This document shows positions 1-12,115 of a stretch of DNA of 64,000 nucleotides, piece after piece. Every line of letters starts with the position of its first letter. Position 1 is the stretch's first letter. This DNA comes from Gonatopus flavifemur (taxonomy: Eukaryota > Arthropoda > Insecta > Hymenoptera > Dryinidae). The notes under the pieces are model-generated. The model did no database searches. It had not been told where the DNA came from and worked only from the letters and a program-made list of their open reading frames with translations. The DNA is taken from the NCBI GenBank assembly GCA_018340375.1, contig JAFFJZ010000006.1, positions 19,477,501-19,541,500 on the forward strand, in the 5' to 3' direction. Made by a program: the position numbers and the translations under genes.

Positions 1-1309
1 CGGCACCCTGTGCTACGTGTATACAGTGAAAACGAAATAAGAAACGAACGAAAGAAATGAGACACGGAATCGAGATACAAAGCATCTTATTTTCTCAGTA
101 TACCATTTATCGAAGAAGCAATTATTCTCAGAGCAAATATTTCTATTTTGCATTGCGGAAGGAGAAACGAAAAATTTCTATCGAGAAAGAGGATGAATTC
201 CAAGGATTCAAGTGCTGGATGGGAGTTGGGTTTGATAGTCACGATAATAATTCAGCTTTTACGAATAAGGTTAGAAGGAAATTAGAAATTATGTATGTTG
301 GTAAAGAGGTGAACGGTGTATGATATATTAATGTTTTCAAGATAATCATGATTTATGCATCTCCCACGTGCTTGAGTACGTATATATATATATTTACAGT
401 ATAACATTACAGCCGACCTTTTCCGCAAAAGACATCTCCTCCGTAGTGCGCGTTACGCAATATTCCAGGGACATTATGTGGACTATACCGGGACGTTCAG
501 GTATTTGTCTCTTCAGCCAACTCTTCTCGCGCCCTTTTGTTTGCTTTCACTTTGCACGATTGAAGAGAGGACGAGGAGGAAAAACAATTTCAAATGCAAA
601 TATCGTGGAATACGAGAATGAGCGAAAGGAGGATGGTCTTGGGAACAGAGATAACTTTTATCAAAAAACAATTAATCTTGAGATCGATCGAATTTTCGAG
701 AGTTTAGGAAAAATTGATAAAATTTCATTAATTTTAAAATAATGACAAGAACCCATACAAAAATTGAAAGATAACATTTTTATCCGGTTATATACTTGAA
801 CTTTTTCAATGCATAATATCTGGTTATCCTTCATACGACGTATAAATCAATTTGATATATTTATATATATATTTTTTTATTTTTATTTTCTTTTGTAGAA
901 GATACTGCACAGTATTTTATGAATTTCAATTGCGCATAACCAATGAATCACAGAAACATCGAGAAACGATATGAAAGTATCATTTCTTTTGAACGAGGTT
1001 GATGTTTTGATACAGAGAGCAGTCCGAATACGATTCAATTTGTCATCCCTCAGAAAACGTACCTCTGCTGTCACAGCAATCTCGTTAGCTATACACAAAT
1101 ACACTGAAGAAAAATTCCTTCTAACCAAATCAATAGTTTATTTGTCCTCTCTCCATAAAATATTTTTCAGGATCAATGAAATATGCAATCAAATCAACAA
1201 ACAAATTTGTCTACTAAATAAATCATTTATTCGCCACAAGTGATCAATTTTTGCATCCAATTGAATATTTAATTCCTACTAATAAACAACACATAAATAT
1301 TTTCCCACT
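1..1309. other. AT-rich non-coding stretch
   Basis: No exon, RNA gene or clear repeat element is seen. Short TA runs occur near 380-393 and 860-875. The open frames here (up to 124 codons) have no splice context and no recognisable composition, and are attributed to chance. Confidence 0.5.
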
Positions 1310-1368
1310 GTAGTGTGCTGTCACAGCAAAAAATTTGCTGCTCCGGCAAAAAGGAGCCAGCAAAATTA

Positions 1369-1762
1369 CACGGAGAAAACTGACATAGTAAAATATGGAC
1401 GGACAAAACATTTGGTCCCTACCATCAATCGCATCGTTCACGTTATTCTAACTGAACGTATCGTTAGTTTAATCACACCGAGAGAAAATAATTCGCTACT
1501 ATAGCGCCTACAAAGAAATTTGTTGCCCTTGCAAGAATATTCACTCCAGCAGTCAAGACGTTAGTTCTGTTAACAAATTTGTTTATGTCAGCAAAAATGT
1601 GTAATTGTATCAATCATTTTCCTTGCTCTTTCAGCTAATTTTTGTTGTAGGCGCTATAGTAACAGACCTGCTTGTTATGCCAGCAATACTTTTTTCTCCG
1701 TGTGGGGAGATTCCATATTTTAGTATTCGCTTAGTGATTATCATTATTCCTTTTTCTCCGTC
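1369..1762. mobile_element. cacggagaaaactg MITE, itself interrupted
   Basis: It begins cacggagaaaactgacatag after a TA and ends with ctttttctccgtc before a TA. The closest relative is the uninterrupted copy at 10359-10569: both carry aaaatatggacgga near the left end and ccatattttac/g near the right. In this copy the middle is replaced by a foreign element (1474-1705). TA flanks suggest a Tc1/mariner-type mobilising enzyme, which is an inference. Confidence 0.75.
1474..1705. mobile_element. innermost hairpin MITE of a three-level nest
   Basis: Terminal inverted repeats are cacaccgagagaaaata on the left and tttttctccgtgtg on the right. A second inverted pair lies inside: ctatagcgcctacaa near 1500 and ttgtaggcgctatag near 1650. 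It sits where the 211-bp relative (10359-10569) is continuous, so it is an insertion into that element. Confidence 0.65.
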
Positions 1763-1806
1763 TAGATTTCGCTGTCATTGCACATTTCTTTTTTATCCGT
1801 GCGTTT

Positions 1807-2713
1807 CATTAGAGCCCAAATCAACGAAATTCAACTGAATTCAACAAAACTTTTGTGGGATTAATTGAGTTATTCACAAAATTCAGTAACTTTCAGTGAA
1901 GTTTATCGAAGTTTGCGGATTTGTACTGAATTGAAACAACGCTGTGCCAAAAGCAAACAAAATTCAACAAAGTTTTTCCGACTGAACTTCACTTCACTCG
2001 GTGTTCGCCATGCTATCGCCACATAACTCATTTGGGAATTCTATCGATCCAGAAATTTTTAACGATTATTTCATCGAATAGGTTTGATTCGGATTTGGCT
2101 AGGGATTTGAATTTACATCCAAGGATTTGTTCATCAGTTGATGACAGAATTTTCCGAAATTGAACGACCAATCGACGAGATGATTGATGAAAATGATATG
2201 AATAATTGAGCGATCGTGATGTTATTTTGATATAAAACGGAATCTGTTGATCAATTGAAGAAAGAGAAAAACGATTGACAGCAATGGTAGGAAAACAAGA
2301 TTAATTATTTCCATTAATGGATCGATCAATTGCTGATGACTATTGATAATCCTATCACCTTGTTTCCATTGTTCTGTCAATTGTTGTATTACGTATGAAG
2401 ATCCGCCATTGTTGGGTTGATCGGTAAATTTCGTATGGGACGTGATTTCAAAGGACTATAAAACAGCCTGTGGAAAAAAACCCTCAAATAACATCATATC
2501 CTATGGTGTAAGAATTTACGAATGTTGCAAGACTGAATTAGCTTTGAAAAACATTGGTGGAGCCTCGAAGGAGCCTCAATTTTTATGCCCGGAGCAACGA
2601 TGGCGAGAGATTTCCAACATTGGCACGAGAACTTGATTCAATGATCTTGCGATGGTCGGTTGATAAGAAATTGTTTCTGGAGTAGCAAGGGATTTCACGT
2701 TTCCTCGATATTC
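1807..2713. other. non-coding stretch with attcaac-type word repeats
   Basis: Around 1810-2000 the word aattcaac(aaa) and its reverse complement recur, suggesting a decayed word-rich inverted element. From 2030 to 2700, variants of gatcgatcaattg and gatgaaaatgat recur weakly. No splice-flanked coding segment was found. Confidence 0.4.
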
Positions 2714-2715
2714 TA

Positions 2716-2882
2716 CTCTCTAAATTCCTTGGAGTGAAAATTCACTCTTGCCGAGTGAAAATACTGCAACTCCGAAAGAGTGAAAAATTTCACTCTTCAA
2801 GAGTTGAGCTCCCACTCCGTTTTAGAGTTGCAGTATTTTGACTCTTTGAAGAGTGAATATTCACTCCAAAGAATTTAGAGAG
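2716..2882. mobile_element. 167-bp hairpin MITE, TA target duplication
   Basis: The left end ctctctaaattccttggagt is mirrored by the right end actccaaagaatttagagag, and both are flanked by TA (2714-2715 and 2883-2884). The inverted arms extend inward through attcactctt and atactgcaactc, so most of the element folds into one hairpin. The word actctt/aagagt is iterated inside. Confidence 0.85.
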
Positions 2883-2986
2883 TATGTTAACGCTATTTTC
2901 ACTTTTTCTATTTTGTTTTATGTCATATTTTGATATCTAATATTTCGATTTGTCCACACCAATTGCAATTATTTTCCACCGAGTGT

Positions 2987-3326
2987 ACGGAGAAAAAAGG
3001 AATTTGCCGTGACAGGAAAATCTGATTCTGCTGGGTCCCTTTTGCCGGAGCATCAAATTTTTCACTGTTAGAGCAAACTATTTGTTATCGCAGCCATCTT
3101 ATTAGCTACGACAGCGAGTTTTCAGCTGTGACAACATGAAATGTTTGCTCCTGCAGAAAATAGCAAACAAGTTTTGCTGGAGGAGTCAACATTTCTTGCT
3201 GCCACAGCTAAAAAATCGCTGTGATAACAAATATACATGGCATAACAAAAGATTTTTCCTACTTCAGCAAAAGGTATCCAACAAAATCAGATTTCGCTGT
3301 CACAACGAATCCTTTTTCCCTCCGTG
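2987..3326. mobile_element. gctgtgacagc-family MITE, near full length
   Basis: This is the best reference copy of the family: cggagaaaaaaggaatttgc at the left, tttttccctccgtg then TA at the right. The interior is built from repeated words such as tttgctgtgacagca, gctgggtccctttt and aacatttcttgctgccacag. The open frame at 3136-3621 runs through it and is a by-product of these words. Confidence 0.85.
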
Positions 3327-4145
3327 TATACAAAACTCACTCTTGATATATGTAAAACTTAGAGAATTCCACTTGAATGGAACACGGATATGTTCCCTTC
3401 TGGCTGTCCAAAGGAAGAATTCTCACTGCAACCGAGTGGAATTCCACACTTCAGGCATCCAAAAAAGAACCTATATTTTCGTTCGAATGAAATTTGGACT
3501 CTTCCATATTAAAAGAATGCATGAATTGCCGAACGGATGCAATTTTTTACCAGTTTTCTGTCCCCGCAGCCGGAATTGTGGGCGAAAGACAATTCATGAA
3601 ACTGGAAAATGGAACAACTAAAAATCATATGACTCGAAACATTGTGGAGTATGGACAATGCGCGAACCACGATAACGTGTGAATAACTGCGATTACATTT
3701 GAGGAAAGTAGTATTCCAATATCGAAGCCTCAAGATTATGGATTTAGTATATGTTTCTACACCATTTCTTCGAATGATATACATTTTTGCAAGGAAAAGA
3801 CAGAGTACGTGGAAACGTCAAATACATCGACCGAAGTGAGTTAACAACAATTACATGTGCAATTAGTGTATTCAATGACTAAGAAGAATTGCATAGATAA
3901 GTGTAACATATTATCATCAAACGTTTTCCGCTTGTCGTTACAAATTACAAAAGAATTATAAGATAAATAAAAAGGTTGAACTTTTGCGTGCTTGTATCTT
4001 CTATCGAACTACAATATTCTTTGGAACTCGTGATAAGCTGTCAGTCGCATTCGAAACTAAATTCGCTTGTTGCATAAGTAATTATTAAGTACGTTCGAAT
4101 GACTTCAAAGTGTCTCTTCAAATGCTACATCGGTTTCATGCATGC
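3327..4145. other. non-coding stretch, short ggaattcca mirror
   Basis: A weak inverted pair, agaattccacttgaatgg near 3363 and gagtggaattccac near 3434, suggests an old small element. The rest shows no coding or structural signal. Confidence 0.4.
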
Positions 4146-4352
4146 AGAGAATTTTGAAAAATTTGAGATCTAATTTTTCTGGAGCCACAAAGGTTTTCAC
4201 TGTGATCTGTGTCTTCAGCAAACTCTTTGTTGCAGAAGATATTTGCTCCTCCAGCAAATTTTGCTGCCACAGCCAAAAATATGCTACTCCAACAAAGGTA
4301 CTCGGCAAAATCAGATTTCGCTGTCACAGCGAATTTTGTTCCCCGTGTTGTG
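4146..4352. mobile_element. gctgtgacagc-family MITE, degraded copy
   Basis: Family words are present in order (ttctggagccaca, tttgctcctccagca, ttgctgccacagc, ggcaaaatcagatttcgctg) and it ends near ttccccgtg. The left terminus is eroded. Confidence 0.7.
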
Positions 4353-4390
4353 TGACAGCAAGAATCTTGCTTGTTTGGCAAGACATTCGC

Positions 4391-4508
4391 GGCGAGTTTG
4401 AATACTGCGAATCTCACCGCGAAGTTGAGTCAACTGAATATCGATTGAATTGACCGAATAAGCGTTTACTTCAACTTCGCGGCGAGATTCGCCGTATTTA
4501 AAATCGCT
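4391..4508. repeat. short hairpin, 40-bp arms
   Basis: The left arm gcgaatctcaccgcgaagtt (within 4391-4430) is mirrored by aacttcgcggcgagattcgc (within 4468-4508), with a loop of about 37 nt. It may be a small MITE or the remains of one. No target duplication was identified. Confidence 0.6.
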
Positions 4509-4680
4509 ACGAGGTCGGTTCCACTACAATGCTGCACGGAGAGAAGAGAAAAAATGCTGGCCCCCTCTTGCGGGAGCGAAGAGTTTTTTGCTGTGTCAGC
4601 AAACTATTTTTCCTCACAGCAATCTTGTTAGTTACGACAGCAGTTTTTCACCTGTGACGGCGAGAAATTAGTGTTTCGTT

Positions 4681-5605
4681 CTCGTCCCGTCTCGGTCTTG
4701 TTTTTGTCTCGAGTCGAGGTTCTCACCATTCTTGGTTTCGACAATGCATTCTATACGTTTCGGCCCATACAGGAAACCCCGATAATGTAAACACAGCCAA
4801 TAATTGGCCCATGTATGGCTACCATTGAATGACCAACAATGGATTCATATCATTGGCACAAGTGTGGCCCACCACTGGCTGATAAGAAAGGTCAGCAATG
4901 AAAACAGCCGATAATCAGCCGATGTACGGCTATCAGGGTTGGGTTTATTACGTGATTTTTCAATTTCTTACGTATCATACTTGGTTTCTGACACGTAATA
5001 TATGTGAGATACTTGAACCCTCCTGTCCCCCCAAAGGCAAGGGGTTGATTTTATGCGTAAGATACTCGGTTTCTTACGTGTCGTCAACTATGTAAAATAC
5101 TTCGAAGTATATTACGCGCCATATAAAAAGTGTTCACACTTAACCACTCATTTGAACTAATACTGAACCAATTATTCTGGAACGCACTCATATCACCATT
5201 GGATATCATTATTATTATTATGCCCCAGTAATCTGCCATTGATGGCTGACATTCGAACATTATCCCGAAATTTATGGCCCTAAATCGGGATCATTTAGCC
5301 CCATTACTGGGCCAATCAATATTTTCATACATGGCCCATTATTTATTGCCATTACTGGACCCACGTTATCATCCAGCAATTAACCATTGATGAGCCATTA
5401 ATGGGCGCCATTAACGGGCGAAGAACGCCGTTTGTGGTCCAGTAACGTGCCATTATTGGGCTAATTGATGAACCCTGTATGGGGGTATCGTTGAGATTCT
5501 CCGCTTGGAAGATATCGTCTCGATCTCGAAGAATAACTGTTCGTCTCGATTTCGGGGTCGATCCCGAGACCACTCTTGGTCTCGTCCGAAACTCTACAAG
5601 AACAT
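4681..5605. mobile_element. gtctcg-word element, interrupted
   Basis: The word gtctcg and its complement recur densely at 4685-4745 (ctcgtcccgtctcggtcttg) and again at 5515-5590 (tctcgatctcgaag, gatcccgagaccactc). These two blocks are separated by the ggcccatta-word element. Exact ends are uncertain. Confidence 0.5.
4764..5482. mobile_element. ggcccatta-word element with cccatacagg termini
   Basis: The left terminus cccatacagg is mirrored exactly by cctgtatggg at 5473-5482. The interior repeats variants of tggcccattaatgg and ccattattggcc in both orientations, for example aacaatggattcatatcattgg and catggcccattatttattgc. No open frame of note is present. It interrupts the gtctcg-word element. 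Confidence 0.7.
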
Positions 5606-5852
5606 TGTTTCAATTATGCTTGTCCGATGAAAAATTGGTTGCTTCAGTAAATCATCTTCCTCTCTTATCAATTCAGTTACCCTCGGCCATGAATTTTCAG
5701 CTAAATTAGCAAAAAAATTTGCTGTTCTGTATATAACACCTCGATCCACCGCGTCGGCAAATTTCCTTTGCTGTCATAGCAAGAAAAGATTTGTCATATC
5801 AGGCAAATAAATTCTAGATTTATGCTATCTCAGCAACTTTTTTTCTCCGAGT

Positions 5853-6900
5853 ATGTCTCGATGATCTCGTCGATGCATCGTTAAATGCGAACATTTTCTG
5901 AAATCAAAAGCGACATTCAGCTATGAGATTTAGGGATAACATTCTTTTTTTTCCAATAAAAGTTTGTACAAAAATATATAATTCATTCCTTGTCGTAAAA
6001 TATAATAATCCCAAGTGGATTGTTTCCCTTCATTTTCGAGAATACGATAAAATCGATCTCGTTGAGTATCAATGCACCATTCGCACGCACGGCGAGGGAG
6101 CTTGAAACAAGTGTAAAATGCTCGTTAATATACTTCAGGTTCACCGGGCAACACACGGCTTTACAAGGTGTGAGCGGTATCAACCAGTCAGGGCAGTTCA
6201 TCATCAGCAAAGACTGTATTATGTATGGGTCTCAATCTGATTGAACCGATTGCATAATAAATAGAATACGGAACGGGAAATACGAATGAAAAAATGTTAA
6301 CCCGTGGAGGAGTCGTTGAAGAGGAAAGGATTCAGATATGGATTTATTCAATGATATAATCGTAATTTTTTTCCCTGTGTTTGTTTTTTTACTTTGGTTC
6401 TGTAATTTACTTCGAACGAATGGAGTATGTATGATATTTCTGTGGAATCATTGGTTCCTTCTCATCTCTCCATTGGAATTGTTATAGATTGAAATAAAGA
6501 AAGGACTAAAATTAGAATTTATCGAATGATTCCATTGGTGGTGATAAATCCAATGACAAATTAGTTACCCGACAGACATCCATTGAACATGCATGGTCAA
6601 GGCTGTGAAAGGTTAGTCGAAGTCGAAATGTTGCTTGATTTATGGGTAGCAGTTAGGGTGTGTTGAAGGATCGTGAATTATCGTGTCCGATGATTCCGTT
6701 GTGTAATTCCAAGAGGGAATTGGAACTGTCTTCCTCGTTTATGATGTCTACATTCAACGGTTTGAGTATTCGAATAGTTGCGACAGTTTAAGCGATACAA
6801 ATTGTACAGAATCAGTTTATAGTTTGCTTATAATTGATGTTCGAGCTTCTCCAGTGGATTACTAGTCCATATATAAATGATATTCATTTGCTTTATTCAT
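5853..6900. other. non-coding stretch
   Basis: AT-rich sequence without a recognised gene or element. Open frames of 60-75 codons lie on both strands with no splice support. Confidence 0.45.
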
Positions 6901-7800
6901 CAGATAAGGATGTTTCATCGCAGCACGTGACCAAGCTTGGCACAAGACCTGCCGAGAATCGTCCCGAACCATTTCACAAAATTTCATCCAGACTTGGGAA
7001 TGCTATTATCAAGCCAGGTGTGGGGCAATGGTTTTGCCAGGCTCCCTGATAGCACATAATATTATAAAATATGCTAAGAATATAATAGGAATATCCTAAT
7101 ATCCCTTGGTCCGATGGGTTCACCATACATAAACCTATACTTTTCCCGACAGAGGGATCGTGATGGAATCTTACTCAGAGTATCGTACGAGAATGGAGTT
7201 GAAACTATGAAACAATGTGCCAAGCTTGGGACAGGTGTGTACTATCACCGGCAAATTTCTGTTCTTGAATAATTCAATCAATTTTGCCTTCGACGTTGAA
7301 TTATAATACCATGACCGACTGATCTTTTGAAACAATAGGACAATTATGGTCCAATATTGGCACACTAGCTAACCCTGGGACAAGCTTGGGCTTTTTGCAG
7401 CTTCGTCAAATACCACCATGGGATGGATTCGATTTTGCAATTCGCATTGACCTATGGTTTGTTTTCTTGCCAGTTGGATTTAATTGATCGTTCCTTGCAA
7501 TTTTTCATATACATGGAATCCACTAAGCGCTTTCGATCAATTCGCAGGTGTGTTGAAGAAAACAATTCTGGACTGCGGATACTCTATTCTTTCGAAAACC
7601 TTCATCAATGCATTTAATATCAAAAGAAATTTCAGTCACCCGGGTGGAAATTAATCCTGGGCATCCTAAGATGTATCTCAGGCATCTGATACAAGGTTTG
7701 CCTACCCACGGCCCATGTGGGCCCCAGTTGGGGTTCCCAGGATATTTCTGGAATATCTCAATCCAGGTTTGCCCACCCACAGCCCGGATATTTGATACCT
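6901..7800. mobile_element. decayed caagcttgg-word element
   Basis: Variants of accaagcttggcacaag, gtgccaagcttgggacag and gacaagcttgggc recur from 6940 to 7400, and cccacggcccatgtgggccc-type words at 7640-7790. These resemble the words of the elements at 23446 and 27132. Ends could not be fixed. Confidence 0.4.
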
Positions 7801-7939
7801 TTACAATGCCTAGATTGAAAAGCGTGACATTCCGAGTTGGAGTCACTTTTCAAGTAGCGATTATAAACCTACTTGTGCTACTGACAGGAAATTTATCGTA
7901 CATTTTATTCAATTCATACGGCAGCATGAAAACTAGCTG

Positions 7940-8109
7940 CACTGGGAGGGAAAACTGTAGCTGAGAATGAGGCCAAGTACAGTTCGTAGTCACAGTAGCT
8001 ATATTTTCACTATCACAGCGATTTTCATAGCCACTTCAATGAAAAGTATGGCTACTGTAACTACAAAAAGGTACTTGGGCTCGTTTCCAGCTACAGTTTT
8101 TTCCCAGTG
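7940..8109. mobile_element. 170-bp hairpin MITE
   Basis: The left end cactgggagggaaaactgta is mirrored by tacagttttttcccagtg at the right. The mirrored pair continues inward (gtagctgagaatgaggccaa versus ttgggctcgtttccagctac). The centre repeats the word gtagctac/tcacagc. Flanking duplication is unclear. Confidence 0.75.
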
Positions 8110-8220
8110 TGAATGCTGAATGGTGAAATTCAATTTTCAAAGTTCTCATTGGAAGTTGATACAAAGCCTACATCGTGGAAGAGAATCGATGGGATTGACG
8201 AGGAATTTCACAGCAATTCA

Positions 8221-8555
8221 CAGAGAAAAAAAATTCACAATGCGAACGAAATCTGATTTTGCTGGATAAGGAAATTTATTGCTGTGACAGCAATGTATTT
8301 GGCTATGACAGCGCCTCTTCACCTGTGACAGCAAGAAATGTCGACTTTTCCAGCAGAATTTGTATGCTACTCTAGATACAACACCAAAATTTGCTAGAGG
8401 AGCAAACATTGATTGCTGCCACAGCTGTAGAATCGCTATCGTAGCTGTGATAACAAATAGTTTGCTGTCACAGTATGAAATTTTCTGCTCCGGAAAAAGG
8501 GACCCAGCGAAATTAGATTCCATTGTTGCAGTAAATTTCTTTTTCCTCCGTGTTC
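8221..8555. mobile_element. gctgtgacagc-family MITE
   Basis: It starts cagagaaaaaaaattcac and ends tttctttttcctccgtg. The ordered family words (ttgctgtgacagcaatg, acctgtgacagcaagaaatg, gattgctgccacagctg, ttctgctccggaaaaa) match the copy at 2987-3326. The overlapping opposed open frames at 8218-8602 arise from these words. Confidence 0.8.
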
Positions 8556-9311
8556 AGGTGACAATGCGAAAAAAGTTTGACAATTGTCTCAACTATTTGT
8601 AGATTTTTATTCCCTGTGATAAACAAAGAATCTCTCATGAAAAATTATACATAATCACCGTAGGAAAAAAGAAATAATGAAAACTGATTGACTTCGAATC
8701 GTTTCCATGCGGGTTTTGGGTCTCTTAATCGGTTTCTATGGTTTCTTTTTCCCAGGGTGTATTACAAAATCTCCACCATGAAATTCTTATGCAATGCATT
8801 CCTTCTAAATCGAAAAATACACATTTCAATGAGAGTTGGGAAATTGATAAAATTCTCAATTCGGAGAACTCGAGGCGAGTGAGTATCAAGGACGATCTTG
8901 AACGATCAAATGAACAGTTGACATTGAAAGCTATGGTCAATTTTCACATTTTCATGCATTTCAAATTGATATCATGGAATCGAAGTGCTTTATACCACTT
9001 CGTTATTAAAATCGTCCAAATTAGATATGTTTTTTGCAAAAAAACAAGATCGTATACCTAGAATCGATAGAAATAACTATTTCACTAACCTTTTCGCGTG
9101 GAATTTTGTATAAGGTGCTCTATAGATCTCTGAAAATTCCTCCATCGTTTGGAGAACTCCTGAAACAAAATGATAGTTTTGAAAATTTTCAAATAAATTC
9201 AGCTAAATCAACCATGAAATGAATGTTAATTGCACGTCTGTGAAGTCTAATTTAGAACGGTGGATTTATTATCAATTCCTTTTTCAGTGATCTCAATTTG
9301 TAAATAACACT

Positions 9312-9403
9312 CCACACATGGAGAAATTTTCATAATTTTGTATATAATTTTTATAGAATTCAGTATGGTTTATACATAATTCTGGAGATTTTTCCACGTG
9401 GGT
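9312..9403. repeat. small inverted repeat
   Basis: ccacacatggagaaattttc near 9313 is mirrored by gagatttttccacgtggg near 9385, with further mirrored text cataattttgtat/atacataattct between. It may be a short MITE. Sequence on either side (8560-10350) is otherwise featureless. Confidence 0.5.
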
Positions 9404-10358
9404 TGATTTCCATCAAATCATCGTTCGTCGATAATTTATCGACGCATGATATTTAGATCAGTAACATCAGTCGGTAAAGTAGGAAGCTTCACGATTGCAT
9501 TACCAGAGGTCGGTAATTTATCGCGATACGTTAAAACACATCATTATCGACATGATTGAAACACTCAGAGGATAAAAAACTTGAAATTTCAAGAACTCTG
9601 TTCCATCATTCGAGTGATTGTATATAAACAGATTGTCGCATATTCTAAACTATTGTTATAGTATATTCTAAGATATCTAGAATGATTATACACAAATTCC
9701 TCAACACTTTTGATTTTTCAATTATCTATTCATATAGAATTTGTTGTTCGATAGATAATCATTCTTTGAATACAACTTCTCATGCAATCCTCTACAAACC
9801 CTGAATAACTCGAAAATTGAAACAAAGATCACTTCAACGTTATTTGCAAAGTGAATATTTATTGTAAAACACGTGGATTGAAGAGCATTCGTTCATTTGA
9901 AACAATATGAACCACTATTATATAAATAATCTAATGCAAAATCTAAAACAAACTGAGTTCAAAATTTGCGACATTCTTGAACCTTAACCAGCCTTGTACC
10001 GCGCTGGTATTCATTATTTAATGCGCATAGACTTCATGTCTTTTCATCATTGTTCTTGTGCGAGAAATCTGTTCCTCGGTGTCTGTCAACCTTGATCATT
10101 ACGCGTGCAGAAATAATTATAGAATAGAATAATTTTGAATCTTATGACTCCCGATATGAATATCCGGATTTACAATTCTCAATCGCTCTTTGTTCTCATT
10201 TACGAGAATGTAACAGTAACATCTGTGTATTATCGATGTATAAATATCCCGTTCGGTAGACTAAATAGCCAGGAGAAAAAAATGTATTCTGATCGGTTTT
10301 TGATTAATTTTAGATCTTAATACTGCTTTGAATGAATGATACGATTTTTTCTTTTGTA

Positions 10359-10569
10359 CACGGAGAAAACTGATATACTGTAAAATATGGACGGACCAAA
10401 CATTTAGTCACCATAATCAATCGCATCGTTATTCTAACTGAACGCATCGTTGGTTCAACTAAGCTTATCGTAAGTTCGATTGAGCCGTTTAGTTATTTTG
10501 ATTGCGCAGTTTGGTCTGTCCATATTTTACTATTCGTTCAGTGATTGTCACTATTCCTCTTTCTCCGTG
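10359..10569. mobile_element. 211-bp cacggagaaaactg MITE, intact
   Basis: This is the uninterrupted relative of 1369-1762. The left end cacggagaaaactgatatac follows a TA, and the right end ttcctctttctccgtg precedes a TA. Mirrored internal text includes aaaatatggacggaccaaac and gtttggtctgtccatatttt. Words such as gaacgcatcgttggttcaac recur inside. Confidence 0.85.
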
Positions 10570-10641
10570 TATTTTTACACTCGTCGTATAAAATTTTTAG
10601 GAAATTATAGGCGTGCACATAAGCCCGTATGGAAACATTGA

Positions 10642-11525
10642 GCTGGAAAATTTCTGAAAATCTCTGTACAATCTTTGAGAAACTCTGAGATTTCCATGAA
10701 AAATCTAATATTTCTGGAACATCGTTCTCAGAGGTTTTTCATTGAAATTCCAGATAGATAATCATGAATTTATTCGTGATAAAACCCTGAAAAAAGTATG
10801 CTGAATGTCCGTGTTTCCTCCGAGAGCTATAAAAAAAACCATGAAACTTGAGTGACATTTGATGTAATTTTAATATAAAGTCAGAACAATCGTCTGCTAG
10901 ATTCACGGCCACTAGTTTCAACACAGAAGTTACGGAAAAAGTTCTCAAGATTCCTCGTTGTTGATCATTCTTACTTACCTGTCCAGCAGAACAGGGATTC
11001 ATCACATTTTTTTCAGAGTTTCTCTCTCTGAAAAACTCTGACAAACTCCGACAATCACTCATGTTTCATGATTTTATTATAGCTCTCGGAGAAAACACGG
11101 ACATTCATCACACTTTTTTCAGAGTTTTATCGGGAATAAATTCATGATCATCTATTTGGGATTTGAATGAAGAATCTCTGATAAACTCCGAAAAAACTCT
11201 GACGAACCCTGGAAAAACTTTGAGAATATTAGATTTTTCAGAGTTTCTCAGACATTTGCAAAGGAAAATCAGAGTTCTCCACTCTGAGAGAAAGGGTCAC
11301 TGTAAATAAAAATTTAGTTGTGGCAGCTAAATTTTATTTATCACAACTATATTTCTTATTTCCACTGAATGAATCATTTTATGCATATTTCAGACAGCTA
11401 GCCTTTTATTTACCCCAACTAAAGTCTAGCTAGCGTAAATAAAAGTCTAGCTGCGGTAATTAACATTTAGTTGTCCCAACTAGGTACCTTTCTCAGACTG
11501 CAGAGATTTTCAGAAATTTTTCAGC
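10642..11525. mobile_element. fold-back element rich in cagagttt words
   Basis: The outer ends gctggaaaatttctgaaaat and atttttcagc mirror each other. Longer internal mirrors include tgaatgtccgtgtttcctcc (10801) and the matching gagaaaacacggacattcat (11091), and tcatgaatttatt (10763) with aataaattcatgatc (11133). The words tctgagaaact and cagagttt are iterated throughout. It carries a smaller inserted element near 11284-11496. Confidence 0.7.
11284..11496. mobile_element. ttagttgtggcagctaa-word MITE inside the fold-back
   Basis: The left end ctgagagaaagggtcact is partly mirrored by aggtacctttctcag. The interior repeats aaatttagttgtggcagcta and its complement. It occupies the right arm of the fold-back element at 10642-11525. 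Confidence 0.55.
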
Positions 11526-11759
11526 GAAATATTTCGATAGTTGAATAGAAGTGTTACGCGTTCTTCATGCGTGGGTTTTTACTGAAAAAATCGAAGGTGA
11601 AAAGTTTAGAAATACTACATGGAATTACAATTTTACATGAAATATTACATGGGAAGAATTTATCATGAAAAAACTGTTGGGTTGTCGTAACTGACAATTT
11701 CAGTGAAATACGACCTCAACTGAGAATTTAGTTGCTACAACTGAATATTAGTATAGACA

Positions 11760-11895
11760 TTTTAATTCAGGCAACTTGAATTCATTATTGGATACGGTTC
11801 ACTCAAAATTCGTGTTGAAAATCAACACAAATGAGTGTCAAATTTCCTTTGATGTCAATATTTAACATAAATTTTAAGTGGACCGTTTGAGACGT
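11760..11895. repeat. fragment of the cacagtgg/ggtccac MITE family
   Basis: Text such as gtgttgaaaatcaacacaaa and atatttaacataaattttaa, followed by gtggacc, matches the middle of the elements at 12177-12365 and 58252-58438. Termini are not preserved. Confidence 0.45.
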
Positions 11896-12115
11896 GAAAT
11901 TCCAGAAACCGAGAGGCAAGTAAAAATTGAAAAAACATCACTCTGCAATCTGTAAAAATTACTAAGTTCTCGAAAAATTCATAGAAATATTCCCTGCAAA
12001 TTCTACAGAATGCACAGTAAGCTTTTTAATTTTTGAAGTAGAATTTCCCTAGTGAAGGAACGTTCAGATGTTCCAAGGAGGAAAAAAAACATAGAAAAGA
12101 GTTACAAAATTGACA

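Larger units (their letters stand above)
1310..1806. mobile_element. gctgtgacagc-family MITE, right half, interrupted
   Basis: This is a short non-autonomous inverted-repeat element of the most abundant family in the window. It shows the family words ctgtcacagc, tttgctgctccggca and cagcaaaat on the left, then gatttcgctgtcat and a terminal tttatccgtg on the right. An intact relative lies at 2987-3326. The family text is broken after cagcaaaat by another element (1369-1762) and resumes immediately after it. The left end is not recognisable. No coding capacity is seen. Confidence 0.7.
4538..5852. mobile_element. gctgtgacagc-family MITE split by a nested pair
   Basis: The left part (4538 to about 4680) starts cacggagagaagagaaaaaa and carries family words up to cacctgtgacggcgagaaat. 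The right part (about 5610-5852) resumes with family words (tttgctgtcatagcaagaaa, tatctcagcaac) and ends ttttttctccgag. Between them lies a gtctcg-word element, itself split by the element at 4764-5482. Confidence 0.65.
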
